A DNA stretch of 64,000 nucleotides from SZUA-36 sp963704855 (lineage in GTDB: Bacteria > Pseudomonadota > Gammaproteobacteria > Xanthomonadales > SZUA-36). The notes below the pieces were generated by a model that had not been told where the DNA came from, did no database searches, and was given only the letters and a program-made list of their open reading frames with translations. A program made the position numbers and the translations under genes. Position 1 is the first letter of the stretch. Every line of letters starts with the position of its first letter. Shown piece by piece: positions 1 through 6,323 of the stretch. The stretch lies in NCBI GenBank assembly GCA_963704855.1, contig CAVPHY010000002.1, positions 186,001 through 250,000 on the forward strand, written 5' to 3'.

Positions 1-761
1 ATATCCGTTACAGCGACTGGGATTGCGCACTGGTGAGCAGCGAAGAAAACATTCCACAGCTACGTCTTGGCCTGCGTCTGATCAAGGGCCTGGGGCAACA
101 GGCAGCCGAACGCATCAGCAGCGCCCGTGACGAACAACCGTTCAGCTGCGTACAGGATATTTGCAACCGCGCACAACTGAACCGGCGCGAGCTTGCCGTG
201 TTGGCAGAAGCGGCAGCACTCCGGGGAATCGCAGGCCACCGTCACCGTGCCCGCTGGGAAGTCGCTGCAGTAGAGAAACAACCAGCAGATCTTCTCCAGG
301 GGATCACCCGGCAGGATGATGCCACCGCCATCCGCCCCGCTTCAGAAACGGATGATCTGCGTGCGGACTATGCCGCTACGGGACTGACCCTGGGACGTCA
401 CCCCGTTGCATTGATACGCAGCGTTTTGCGGCAACGCCGGGTTCAGACGGCACAGCAGCTATTGAAGTTGAAACACGGCAGCCACGCACGCACCTGCGGT
501 CTGATCACCATGCGGCAACGCCCCATGACCGCCAATGGCACCATCTTCCTGACCCTGGAGGATGAAACCGGTCACGTCAACGTGGTGGTGTGGCAGCGCC
601 TGTGGGAGCGCCAGCGCAGCATCGTGCTTAATTCATCGCTGATCGCCGTGGATGGTGTCATGGAAAGCGATGGCGAGGTCTATCACCTGATTGCCCGGCA
701 GTTGCATGATTTTGATGCGCTGGCAAAGGGCCTGAAAACCCGTTCGCGGGATTTTTGTTGA
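1..761 (+). CDS. dnaE2: Error-prone DNA polymerase DnaE2/ImuC, C-terminal part
   Basis: The reading frame is open from the first base of the window (frame beginning at base 3, IRYSDWDCALV), so the gene starts upstream and only about 252 C-terminal residues are present. RYSDWDC followed by a helix-hairpin-helix-like stretch (LRLGLRLIKGLGQQAAERI) and a C-terminal OB-fold (FLTLEDETGHVNVVVW) matches the end of the alpha-subunit-like translesion polymerase of the ImuA-ImuB-DnaE2 mutagenesis cassette rather than replicative DnaE. Family knowledge: it is LexA-controlled and acts with ImuB during SOS mutagenesis; neither partner nor promoter is inside the window. The frame ends at a TGA directly before a repeat-rich spacer. 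DnaE2 assignment is firm; only the N-terminal catalytic domains cannot be checked. Confidence 0.9.
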   Translation, partial: IRYSDWDCALVSSEENIPQLRLGLRLIKGLGQQAAERISSARDEQPFSCVQDICNRAQLNRRELAVLAEAAALRGIAGHRHRARWEVAAVEKQPADLLQGITRQDDATAIRPASETDDLRADYAATGLTLGRHPVALIRSVLRQRRVQTAQQLLKLKHGSHARTCGLITMRQRPMTANGTIFLTLEDETGHVNVVVWQRLWERQRSIVLNSSLIAVDGVMESDGEVYHLIARQLHDFDALAKGLKTRSRDFC

Positions 762-793
762 TGATTCATCTAGTGAACGAGAGGTCGCAGGAA

Positions 794-962
794 TGGGTAG
801 TTACTTCCACAGGCACATGACCATTCTCAGTCTCAGCTTCTCTTAATCGTACGGTGGTGAGGCCGCTGAGGTGGGTAGTTACTTCCAGGACGCGCTAGTC
901 ACATCCATGTGGCGCTCGATACTCGGCTTCCTGCCTCGTACGGTCCCGGAACCAACTACCCA
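794..962. repeat. TGGGTAGTTACTTCCA repeats, two direct copies and one inverted relative
   Basis: The 16-base word TGGGTAGTTACTTCCA occurs exactly at 794-809 and again at 872-887 (spacing 78). The complement at 948-962 reads TGGGTAGTTGGTTCC, two mismatches in 15, so 872-962 can fold as a hairpin-like unit about 91 bases long. The words are too few and irregularly spaced for CRISPR. They may be terminal repeats of a degenerate small mobile element. That is inference from the layout only. Confidence 0.6.
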
Positions 963-1036
963 CCCCAGCGTCCGGCAGACGCCGTGCATAACTGTCAGAA
1001 ACCATTGCCCTGTGCTTTGGCACAGCGCAGAGGGTG

Positions 1037-1187
1037 TGCAGTACCTTTCTTCAGGACCTTGAGCGACAGGATGTCTCGCCAGAGCCCCTCCCATCCCGGC
1101 GTCTTTAATCATCCAGAAGAAAGACTGGCTTTACCATACAAGGCCCCAGGGAGGGGTTTACGCCGTGTCCTGAAGAAAGGTACTGCA
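1037..1187. repeat. 151-base MITE-like inverted-repeat unit
   Basis: Bases 1037-1056 (TGCAGTACCTTTCTTCAGGA) are the exact reverse complement of 1168-1187. Inside, CCCCTCCC at 1085-1092 is matched by GGGAGGGG at 1149-1156, so the unit can form a long nested hairpin. Terminal inverted repeats around a short non-coding core are the form of a miniature inverted-repeat element. No target-site duplication is evident and there is no transposase in the window. Confidence 0.65.
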
Positions 1188-1254
1188 TGGCCTCGGCGCC
1201 CACACAGACCAAGAGAAACCAGAGGTCTGCCCTGAAGCAAGGCACTGCATGGCC
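1169..1254. repeat. Imperfect direct repeat of the inverted-repeat end
   Basis: CCTGAAGAAAGGTACTGCATGG at 1169-1190 is followed by a near copy at 1231-1254 (CCTGAAGCAAGGCACTGCATGG then CC), two mismatches over 24 bases. The copy includes bases outside the perfect inverted repeat (ATGGCC), so the repeated unit is longer than the 20-base arm. This suggests repeated insertion or partial duplication of one small element. Confidence 0.55.
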
Positions 1255-1333
1255 TTATCTTCCGGACAAATCAACAAACCCAGTCAAGAAATCGAAACTG
1301 GCATCAACCTGAGGTCAGTGCTATTTTGCGCCA

Positions 1334-2062
1334 ATGAAAAACAACAAAACCACGATGATCCCACGCTCCGAACGTGGCATCCTCCGCCACGCACCCTGGC
1401 AGTACGGAAAATCTGAACAGAACACGTCACTGAACCTCTACGGCCCGCGTACCGGTCCCGTCGATATCCTGCTGATAGCAGCCATGCATGGCGATGAAAA
1501 TGAGACCACCGTGGTTCTGTCCGAAGCACTGCGCCGTATTCCGGTGGGCGGTATCAAAAACCCGGTTATTCTCAGTGCCAATCCGGATGGCGCCCTGCAG
1601 GGTACCCGCAGTAACGCCCGCGGGGTGGATCTGAACCGTAACTGGCCGACGGCCAACTGGTCCCCCGACCCCGTCTATCACAAGGATCATGGTGGAACGG
1701 TACAGGACATCGGGCTGAGCCCGGGAACATCACCGGGATCGGAGGCAGAAACGCAGGCATTGCTAAGCCTTGTGCAGGTGTTGCGCCCGAGGACGGTTAT
1801 CTCGCTTCACGCACCGTTGGCCTGTGTGGATGACCCGCAGGCCACAGCGCTGGCCCGGTGGATCTCGAAGCGGGTAAATCTGCCCCTGGTGCCGGATGTA
1901 GGGTACGCCACACCAGGCTCATTCGGGACCTGGTCTGCGGAACAGGGTATCGAGATCATCACCTGGGAGTTGCCTTCTGAACCCCTCGCCGACATGATCG
2001 CATCACATACACCGGTACTCTTTGAACTCATTACGGGCGATTACGAATCGGAGCTGGATTGA
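1334..2062 (+). CDS. mpaA: Murein peptide amidase A (M14 zinc carboxypeptidase family)
   Basis: 242 residues, close to the E. coli MpaA length and collinear with it. Zinc ligands of the M14 fold are visible: H52 and E55 in MHGDE and H159 in SLHAPLACVDD. The substrate-binding stretch GVDLNRNWP lies near residues 97-105 and the probable catalytic glutamate is E212 in ITWELP. Known family role: a cytosolic enzyme that cleaves the gamma-D-Glu-diaminopimelate bond of recycled murein tripeptide. No signal peptide is seen, consistent with cytosolic action. The next gene begins directly after the stop, so the two are probably co-transcribed. The ATG at 1334 was kept although its ribosome site is weak; ATG at 1355 is the alternative. 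Confidence 0.88.
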   Translation: MKNNKTTMIPRSERGILRHAPWQYGKSEQNTSLNLYGPRTGPVDILLIAAMHGDENETTVVLSEALRRIPVGGIKNPVILSANPDGALQGTRSNARGVDLNRNWPTANWSPDPVYHKDHGGTVQDIGLSPGTSPGSEAETQALLSLVQVLRPRTVISLHAPLACVDDPQATALARWISKRVNLPLVPDVGYATPGSFGTWSAEQGIEIITWELPSEPLADMIASHTPVLFELITGDYESELD

Positions 2063-2063
2063 A

Positions 2064-2945
2064 TTGAGGATAGGGATCACGGATTCCGGTGTCGGCGGTC
2101 TTTCAGTTTGCGCGGAAGTAGAGGCCAGGCTGCGCCAGTCACCTGTCAAGGAAGACATCGAACTGATCTACCTGAATGCGGCAATCGAGGACGATTACTC
2201 CTATAACTCCATGCCGGACCGCCACACCAAGTTGCGGACTTTTGACCGGTTTTTGAACAGCGTGCACGAGAAATACCAACCTGACCTGCTTTTCATCGCC
2301 TGCAACACCTTGAGCGTTCTGTACCAGGACAGCTATTTTGACCATCACAGGTACAAACCAATCGAGGGTATCGTGCTTTCCGGTATCCGCGAAATGCTCG
2401 CGGCTTTCGCCAGTGAACGCAAGCTTGCCTTTATCATCTTTGCGACACCGACCACAATTGAAGAAGGTGTTTATGGCAAGGCCTTGCGCAAACACGGCGT
2501 GCCGGCCACGCAGGTGATCGAGCAGGCCTGCCCTGGTCTGCCCGATGCTATTTCAAATGACGGCAGCGGGCTGCTTGCACGCGAACTACTGAAGACGTTT
2601 GTACCCGCTGCACTGGAGCAATTCGCCAGCCCCCCAAAAGATGTGGTCGCATTCCTGGGCTGCACACACTACGGCTACCAGGCAAACCAGTTTAGAAGCG
2701 TACTGCAATCGTCAATACCCGGGGCGCGGATACTGGATCCCAACCGGGGAGCCGCCGAGACAATTCTTTCCAGGTTAGAACCCGAACCGGGTCAAGGCAG
2801 CCTTACGGTCGAGTTCGTCAGCCGTTATGCCATACCGGAAGTGGCGATCACTTCGCTTTGCGGTTATCTGGGTGAACGGGCGCCGGCCACCTTGTCGGCA
2901 TTGAAACACTTCACCCTTTCACCCGGCTTATGCGGCGAATTGTGA
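2064..2945 (+). CDS. Aspartate/glutamate racemase family protein, MurI-like
   Basis: About 293 residues from a TTG at 2064, which follows the mpaA TGA by one base and has GGAG eleven bases upstream; a longer frame opens at TTG 2022 inside mpaA. The N-terminal TDSGVGGLSV is the glutamate-racemase signature, and both catalytic cysteines are present in ACNTLS (about C80) and GCTHYGY (about C200). Family knowledge: cofactor-independent interconversion of L- and D-glutamate (or aspartate) by a two-cysteine mechanism. Linkage to mpaA suggests a role in handling D-Glu or L-Ala-D-Glu released from murein tripeptide, rather than being the sole MurI. That role is inference. Residues between the motifs are divergent, so the substrate is not certain. 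Confidence 0.75.
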   Translation: MRIGITDSGVGGLSVCAEVEARLRQSPVKEDIELIYLNAAIEDDYSYNSMPDRHTKLRTFDRFLNSVHEKYQPDLLFIACNTLSVLYQDSYFDHHRYKPIEGIVLSGIREMLAAFASERKLAFIIFATPTTIEEGVYGKALRKHGVPATQVIEQACPGLPDAISNDGSGLLARELLKTFVPAALEQFASPPKDVVAFLGCTHYGYQANQFRSVLQSSIPGARILDPNRGAAETILSRLEPEPGQGSLTVEFVSRYAIPEVAITSLCGYLGERAPATLSALKHFTLSPGLCGEL

Positions 2946-2964
2946 ATGAACTTTGCCGTGATCA

Positions 2965-2993
2965 TTGGTTTACATGCATTCTCTGGGTATAAT
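2965..2993 (+). promoter_or_regulatory. Sigma70-type promoter for the cytochrome c pair
   Basis: TATAAT at 2988-2993 is a perfect -10 hexamer, and TTGGTT at 2965-2970 lies exactly 17 bases upstream as a -35. It sits in the 85-base gap before the first cytochrome gene, with the start codon about 38 bases downstream of the -10. Position and spacing support it; no operator is obvious. Confidence 0.6.
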
Positions 2994-3030
2994 CGCCCGC
3001 AAATATAAATACCTGCCGTGGTAACTCTTT

Positions 3031-3363
3031 ATGCGAATTAGAAAAATTATGTTTACTTTGCTGTTGTGCGTTGTTTCTGTCAGTGCGTTTGCTGACGGTG
3101 ACTACAAGGCCGGAAAGATCAAGGCCTACACCTGTACCGGATGTCATGGGATTGTGAACTATAAAAACACATACCCAACGTACCATGTTCCCCGTATTGG
3201 CGGACAGAACAAGGAATACCTTGTCATTGCTTTACAGGCGTTCAAATCGGGTGAACGTGACCACAGTACGATGAACCTGCAGGCCGAGGCGCTTTCCGGG
3301 CAGGATATCGAAGATATCGCCGTATACCTTGCAGCGCAAACGAACAACCCGGATGCTGAATAA
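3031..3363 (+). CDS. Periplasmic monoheme cytochrome c (c553/c4-like), first of a pair
   Basis: 110 residues with a Sec signal peptide (basic MRIRK, hydrophobic core, cleavage near SAFA-DG) and one heme-binding CTGCH at about residues 36-40. A downstream methionine in STMNL is a plausible sixth heme ligand, followed by the C-terminal helix typical of class I cytochromes (IEDIAVYLAAQ). It should be exported and matured by the Ccm system as a soluble electron carrier. The second cytochrome gene begins immediately after this stop codon, and both end before a strong terminator, so they form a two-gene operon. The partner oxidase or reductase is not in the window, so the pathway is unknown. Confidence 0.85.
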   Translation: MRIRKIMFTLLLCVVSVSAFADGDYKAGKIKAYTCTGCHGIVNYKNTYPTYHVPRIGGQNKEYLVIALQAFKSGERDHSTMNLQAEALSGQDIEDIAVYLAAQTNNPDAE

Positions 3364-3364
3364 A

Positions 3365-3697
3365 ATGAATAAAATCCAATCCAAACTCGCTATCGCCCTG
3401 CTTTTATTTATTCCGGCCATGACTTTTGCCGGTGGCAATGCCGCTCAAGGGAAAAACAAGTCTGCGGTATGTCATGCCTGCCATGGTGCAACAGGCCAGA
3501 GCCTCCAGCCTATCTACCCCAACCTGGGTGGACAGCACCAGGACTACCTGAGAAAAACCCTCTACGCTTTCCGTGACGGGAGCCGTCAGAATGCCATCAT
3601 GAGTGGATTTGCCGCCAACCTCAGCGACGCGGATATTGAAGACATTACCGCCTGGTACGCGAGCCAGAAAGGTCTTACTGAAATCAGGGACAAGTAG
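3365..3697 (+). CDS. Periplasmic monoheme cytochrome c, second of a pair
   Basis: 110 residues from ATG 3365, chosen because it gives a clean signal peptide (MNKIQSKLAIALLLFIPAMT, cleavage near FAGG); an upstream in-frame start at 3329 would run into the preceding gene. Heme motif CHACH and probable axial methionine in AIMSGF are present, with the usual C-terminal helix (ADIEDITAWYASQ). PNLGGQHQDYL resembles cytochrome c4/c553 proteins. It is paralogous in layout to the gene upstream (RIGGQNKEYL there), which points to an ancient tandem duplication and perhaps to a two-subunit or di-domain electron carrier. Redox partner unknown. Confidence 0.85.
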   Translation: MNKIQSKLAIALLLFIPAMTFAGGNAAQGKNKSAVCHACHGATGQSLQPIYPNLGGQHQDYLRKTLYAFRDGSRQNAIMSGFAANLSDADIEDITAWYASQKGLTEIRDK

Positions 3698-3716
3698 GGC
3701 CCAGCCAGAAAACACC

Positions 3717-3750
3717 GGCCCGGGCACGATTCTTGTGCCCGGGCCTTCTG
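3717..3750 (+). terminator. Strong intrinsic terminator after the cytochrome pair
   Basis: An 11-bp perfect stem GGCCCGGGCAC (3717-3727) / GTGCCCGGGCC (3735-3745) encloses a 7-base loop and is followed by a short T-rich run. It lies between the cytochrome operon and the convergent nfuA gene. The T run is short, so it may work mainly through its very stable stem. Confidence 0.7.
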
Positions 3751-3768
3751 AATCACAATATTTACTGC

Positions 3769-4350
3769 TTACTTATAGTACGGATTACTGCCCGTGGCGT
3801 GATCGGTGGCATCAATAACTGCCTTGATTTCCGGAAAGTATTCCTTAAGGGTCTTTTCGATACCGTCCTGCAGCGTAACATTGACCTGACCGCAACCATG
3901 GCAGCCGCCACCGAATCGCAATACCACTTCGTTTTCTGGTGTGATCAACTCCAGCGAAACCTTGCCACCGTGCGATGCCAGGCCAGGGTTGATTTCCGAC
4001 TGTAGAATCCAGGTGACCTTTGCTTCCAGGCTTTCCGAATCATCGGGTTTGTCACCCTTGATTCCAGGCGCCTTGATGGTCAGCTGACCACCGGCATCGT
4101 TCTTCTCATAGTCAATTTTAGCCTTTTCGAGCCAGCGTTCACTGCTGACCGGGACATACAATTTGAACCCGTCGTACTCGAAATCGATTTCCTTTTCCCC
4201 GGACTGGCCTGGCACATGGAACTGCAGATCGCAGGAGGCGAGCGGCGTACCCGGCTTGAGCACCGTCAGGTGAAGACCGACATCATCCATATCCTGCTGT
4301 GCAATCAACCTTCCAAAATATTCCTGCGCACTTTTAGTAATCTCAATCAT
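3769..4350 (-). CDS. nfuA: Fe-S biogenesis protein NfuA
   Basis: 193 residues, the normal NfuA length. The N-terminal domain is a degenerate A-type scaffold (residues 1-95) and the C-terminal domain is NifU-like with the conserved CxxC pair C150/C153 in GGGCHGCGQVNVTL. Family role: binds a [4Fe-4S] cluster at the dimer interface and carries it to target apoproteins, especially under oxidative or iron stress. It is cytosolic and monocistronic here, convergent with the cytochrome operon. No unusual residues were seen. Confidence 0.93.
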   Translation of the reverse strand: MIEITKSAQEYFGRLIAQQDMDDVGLHLTVLKPGTPLASCDLQFHVPGQSGEKEIDFEYDGFKLYVPVSSERWLEKAKIDYEKNDAGGQLTIKAPGIKGDKPDDSESLEAKVTWILQSEINPGLASHGGKVSLELITPENEVVLRFGGGCHGCGQVNVTLQDGIEKTLKEYFPEIKAVIDATDHATGSNPYYK

Positions 4351-4373
4351 TTATATTCCAATCATTATCAGTG

Positions 4374-5429
4374 TTATGTATCAACGGGATCATCGATCCC
4401 AGAGGCCGTGTACAAGGCTTTTGCCAATTTTGGCAAGGAAATATCGAGACGCCAGTCCATGCCTGAATGGGTGCCGTCGAATTCTTCGTAATGGTGTCCG
4501 ATACCGAGTTTTTCAAGGCGTCTGACAAAAGCACGGCTGCCATACTGGATATTGTACTGATCCCGGTTGCCAACATCGATGTAGAGCATTTTAAGCGAGG
4601 CGAGCTGCTGTGCATACAACTCAACCAGGCTTAATGGGTCATGTGACAGCCACTGGCTCCAACGGTGCATATCCAGCTCGCATGTGTGCAGGTCAAATGG
4701 CAGTTGGATAGGCTTCTCCGGATTATCTGCCGGGTCATAGCTGGCGGCCATTGCCAGCGTCATAAGGGTCGAATAGTCTGCTGAACCCGGATATTTATTA
4801 CGCCAGAATTTTTTCAGAAAAACAAAAGGGTCGCCACCGCTCAAGGACAGGGTGGCCGCCGCACGCGGGAATTCCGGCCGGTAAACCCACTCAAAGCCAA
4901 TATCAGCGGCATGGGCAGCCAGGCCGCCCCAGGTTTCCGGGTAATACATGGCATGCACCAATGCCCCGTACCCACCTGAAGACTTGCCAAATACACCACG
5001 GCCATCGCGATGATTCATGACGTTGACGCGGCTTGAAAGAAACGGTACCAACTCGTCAACGACGTAGTCAGCATAACGGCCAACGGCCGGTGAATTAACG
5101 TATTGATTACCCCCCAGCGAGCTGTAGCAATCCGGCATGGGCACAACCACGGGGGGCATTTCCCCGCTGCCGATCAGGCGATCCAGTCGCTGCGGCAGGT
5201 TTTCACCCTGGTTCCTCCAACTCAGATGGCCGGGACCTGAGTTGGTGAAAGCGGCGAAATCCCATAGTGCAACATAGGGTCCTCCGGATTCGGAATAGCC
5301 CGGAGGCAGATAAACGTTGAAATCGCGCGCCGCCGGATCTGACCAGATATTGCCCCGTAACACCTCCGATTCGTGCCGGAAACAAGCAATTTCCCCCTTC
5401 GGCCAATCAGCTTGCGGTCGAACATCCAT
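4374..5429 (-). CDS. Putative alpha/beta-hydrolase esterase (Fes/esterase D-like)
   Basis: 351 residues. FNVYLPPGY near the N-terminus, the nucleophile elbow GKSSGG (Ser about 150) and a C-terminal DGTHSGMDWR carrying the probable catalytic histidine are hallmarks of the enterochelin-esterase/EstD-like family (PF00756). There is no signal peptide, so it is probably cytosolic. The start codon overlaps the galU stop by one base (TGATG), implying translational coupling to UDP-glucose synthesis. That could point to deacylation of a surface polysaccharide precursor or simply a shared transcript. The natural substrate cannot be told from sequence. S-formylglutathione hydrolase is less likely because of the length and the divergent N-terminus. 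Confidence 0.75.
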   Translation of the reverse strand: MDVRPQADWPKGEIACFRHESEVLRGNIWSDPAARDFNVYLPPGYSESGGPYVALWDFAAFTNSGPGHLSWRNQGENLPQRLDRLIGSGEMPPVVVPMPDCYSSLGGNQYVNSPAVGRYADYVVDELVPFLSSRVNVMNHRDGRGVFGKSSGGYGALVHAMYYPETWGGLAAHAADIGFEWVYRPEFPRAAATLSLSGGDPFVFLKKFWRNKYPGSADYSTLMTLAMAASYDPADNPEKPIQLPFDLHTCELDMHRWSQWLSHDPLSLVELYAQQLASLKMLYIDVGNRDQYNIQYGSRAFVRRLEKLGIGHHYEEFDGTHSGMDWRLDISLPKLAKALYTASGIDDPVDT

Positions 5430-6319
5430 CAGCCAGGATGGTTCGTTACCGTCTCAAAGTACTTTAACAGGTCCCCGCGCAAATCAGCGTGCTCAAGCGC
5501 GTAATCGACGGTGGCACGGATAAAACCCTTTCGACTGCCACAATCATAACGCACACCGGTAAAGGCATGTGCGATTAGCGGCTTCCTCTCAAGTTGCCTG
5601 GCAATGGCATCGGTCAGCTGAATTTCACCGCCAACCCCTGCACGCACTGATTCCAGCAACTCAAATATCTCACCAGGCAGGATATATCGACCGACCACAC
5701 CGAGGTTCGACGGCGCCTCCTCCGGTTCGGGTTTCTCCACGATCTGGCGGATATAGTTTCGCCCCGTCTTGTCTTTCTCCACCGACACCATGCCGTAGCG
5801 TTTCGTCATTGAAACAGGTATCTCTTCAACACCGATGCATCCTGCACCGGTGGCGTGATATTCGGCCACCATTTGCTTCAGACAGCCACCACCGGGGCTG
5901 CGAATCAAGTCATCTGCAAGCAGTACGGCAAAAGGTTCATTACCCACCAATTTTTTTGCGCACCAGACGGCATGCCCTAACCCCAATGCCTTTTCCTGGA
6001 TGACATATCGCGTTGAAACGTGGTCAGGAATGATATTGTGTATCCGTGCACGAAGCTCGTGTTTACCCTGTGTAAGCAAAAGCGATTCCAACTCGGCATC
6101 GGGATCGAAATGATCGAGAATCGCGCCTTTTTTGTGACTGGTAACGAAAATAATAGTGTCAATACCCGCCTCGACCGCTTCTTCCACCGCATACTGGATA
6201 AGCGGCTTATCCACGATCGGTAACATTTCTTTCGGGATTGACTTGGTGGCCGGAAGGAACCGGGTGCCAAGACCGGCGACAGGAAACACGGCCTTCCTGA
6301 TGGGCGGATATTTAGTCAT
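5429..6319 (-). CDS. galU: UTP--glucose-1-phosphate uridylyltransferase
   Basis: 296 residues, full length. The nucleotidyltransferase signature GLGTRFLPATKS followed by PKEMLPIVDKP lies near residues 17-40, with the GalU-typical YGMVSVEKD and IVEKPEPEEAPSNLGVVGRY later. It makes UDP-glucose from UTP and glucose-1-phosphate for exopolysaccharide, LPS core and trehalose or glucan synthesis. It follows the CapD-like gene after four bases and is coupled to the esterase downstream, so it belongs to a surface-carbohydrate operon on the minus strand. Confidence 0.95.
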   Translation of the reverse strand: MTKYPPIRKAVFPVAGLGTRFLPATKSIPKEMLPIVDKPLIQYAVEEAVEAGIDTIIFVTSHKKGAILDHFDPDAELESLLLTQGKHELRARIHNIIPDHVSTRYVIQEKALGLGHAVWCAKKLVGNEPFAVLLADDLIRSPGGGCLKQMVAEYHATGAGCIGVEEIPVSMTKRYGMVSVEKDKTGRNYIRQIVEKPEPEEAPSNLGVVGRYILPGEIFELLESVRAGVGGEIQLTDAIARQLERKPLIAHAFTGVRYDCGSRKGFIRATVDYALEHADLRGDLLKYFETVTNHPG

Positions 6320-6323
6320 TTAC

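Larger units (their letters stand above)
762..1333. other. Gene-free, repeat-rich spacer
   Basis: This 572-base stretch between dnaE2 and mpaA holds no credible gene. The short open frames in it have no recognisable protein features and overlap each other on both strands. It contains two copies of a 16-base word, an inverted relative of it, a perfect 20-base inverted repeat and a nearby direct copy, listed separately. I infer remnants of small non-autonomous elements. No transposase fragment is visible. Confidence 0.7.

Noticed and set aside
735..757. Hairpin CCCG-TTCG-CGGG plus five T residues at the dnaE2 end as a terminator
   Set aside because: The stem is only four base pairs and lies inside the coding sequence, so it is too weak to list.
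871..1235. Short open frames in the repeat island, on both strands
   Set aside because: They overlap each other, have no ribosome site or known motif, and follow the inverted repeats.
794..1254. Repeats as a CRISPR array
   Set aside because: Copies are too few, differ in sequence and orientation, and are irregularly spaced. No cas genes are present.
5569..6003. Plus-strand frame of 144 codons opposite galU
   Set aside because: It is antisense to a firmly identified gene, with no homology features or ribosome site.
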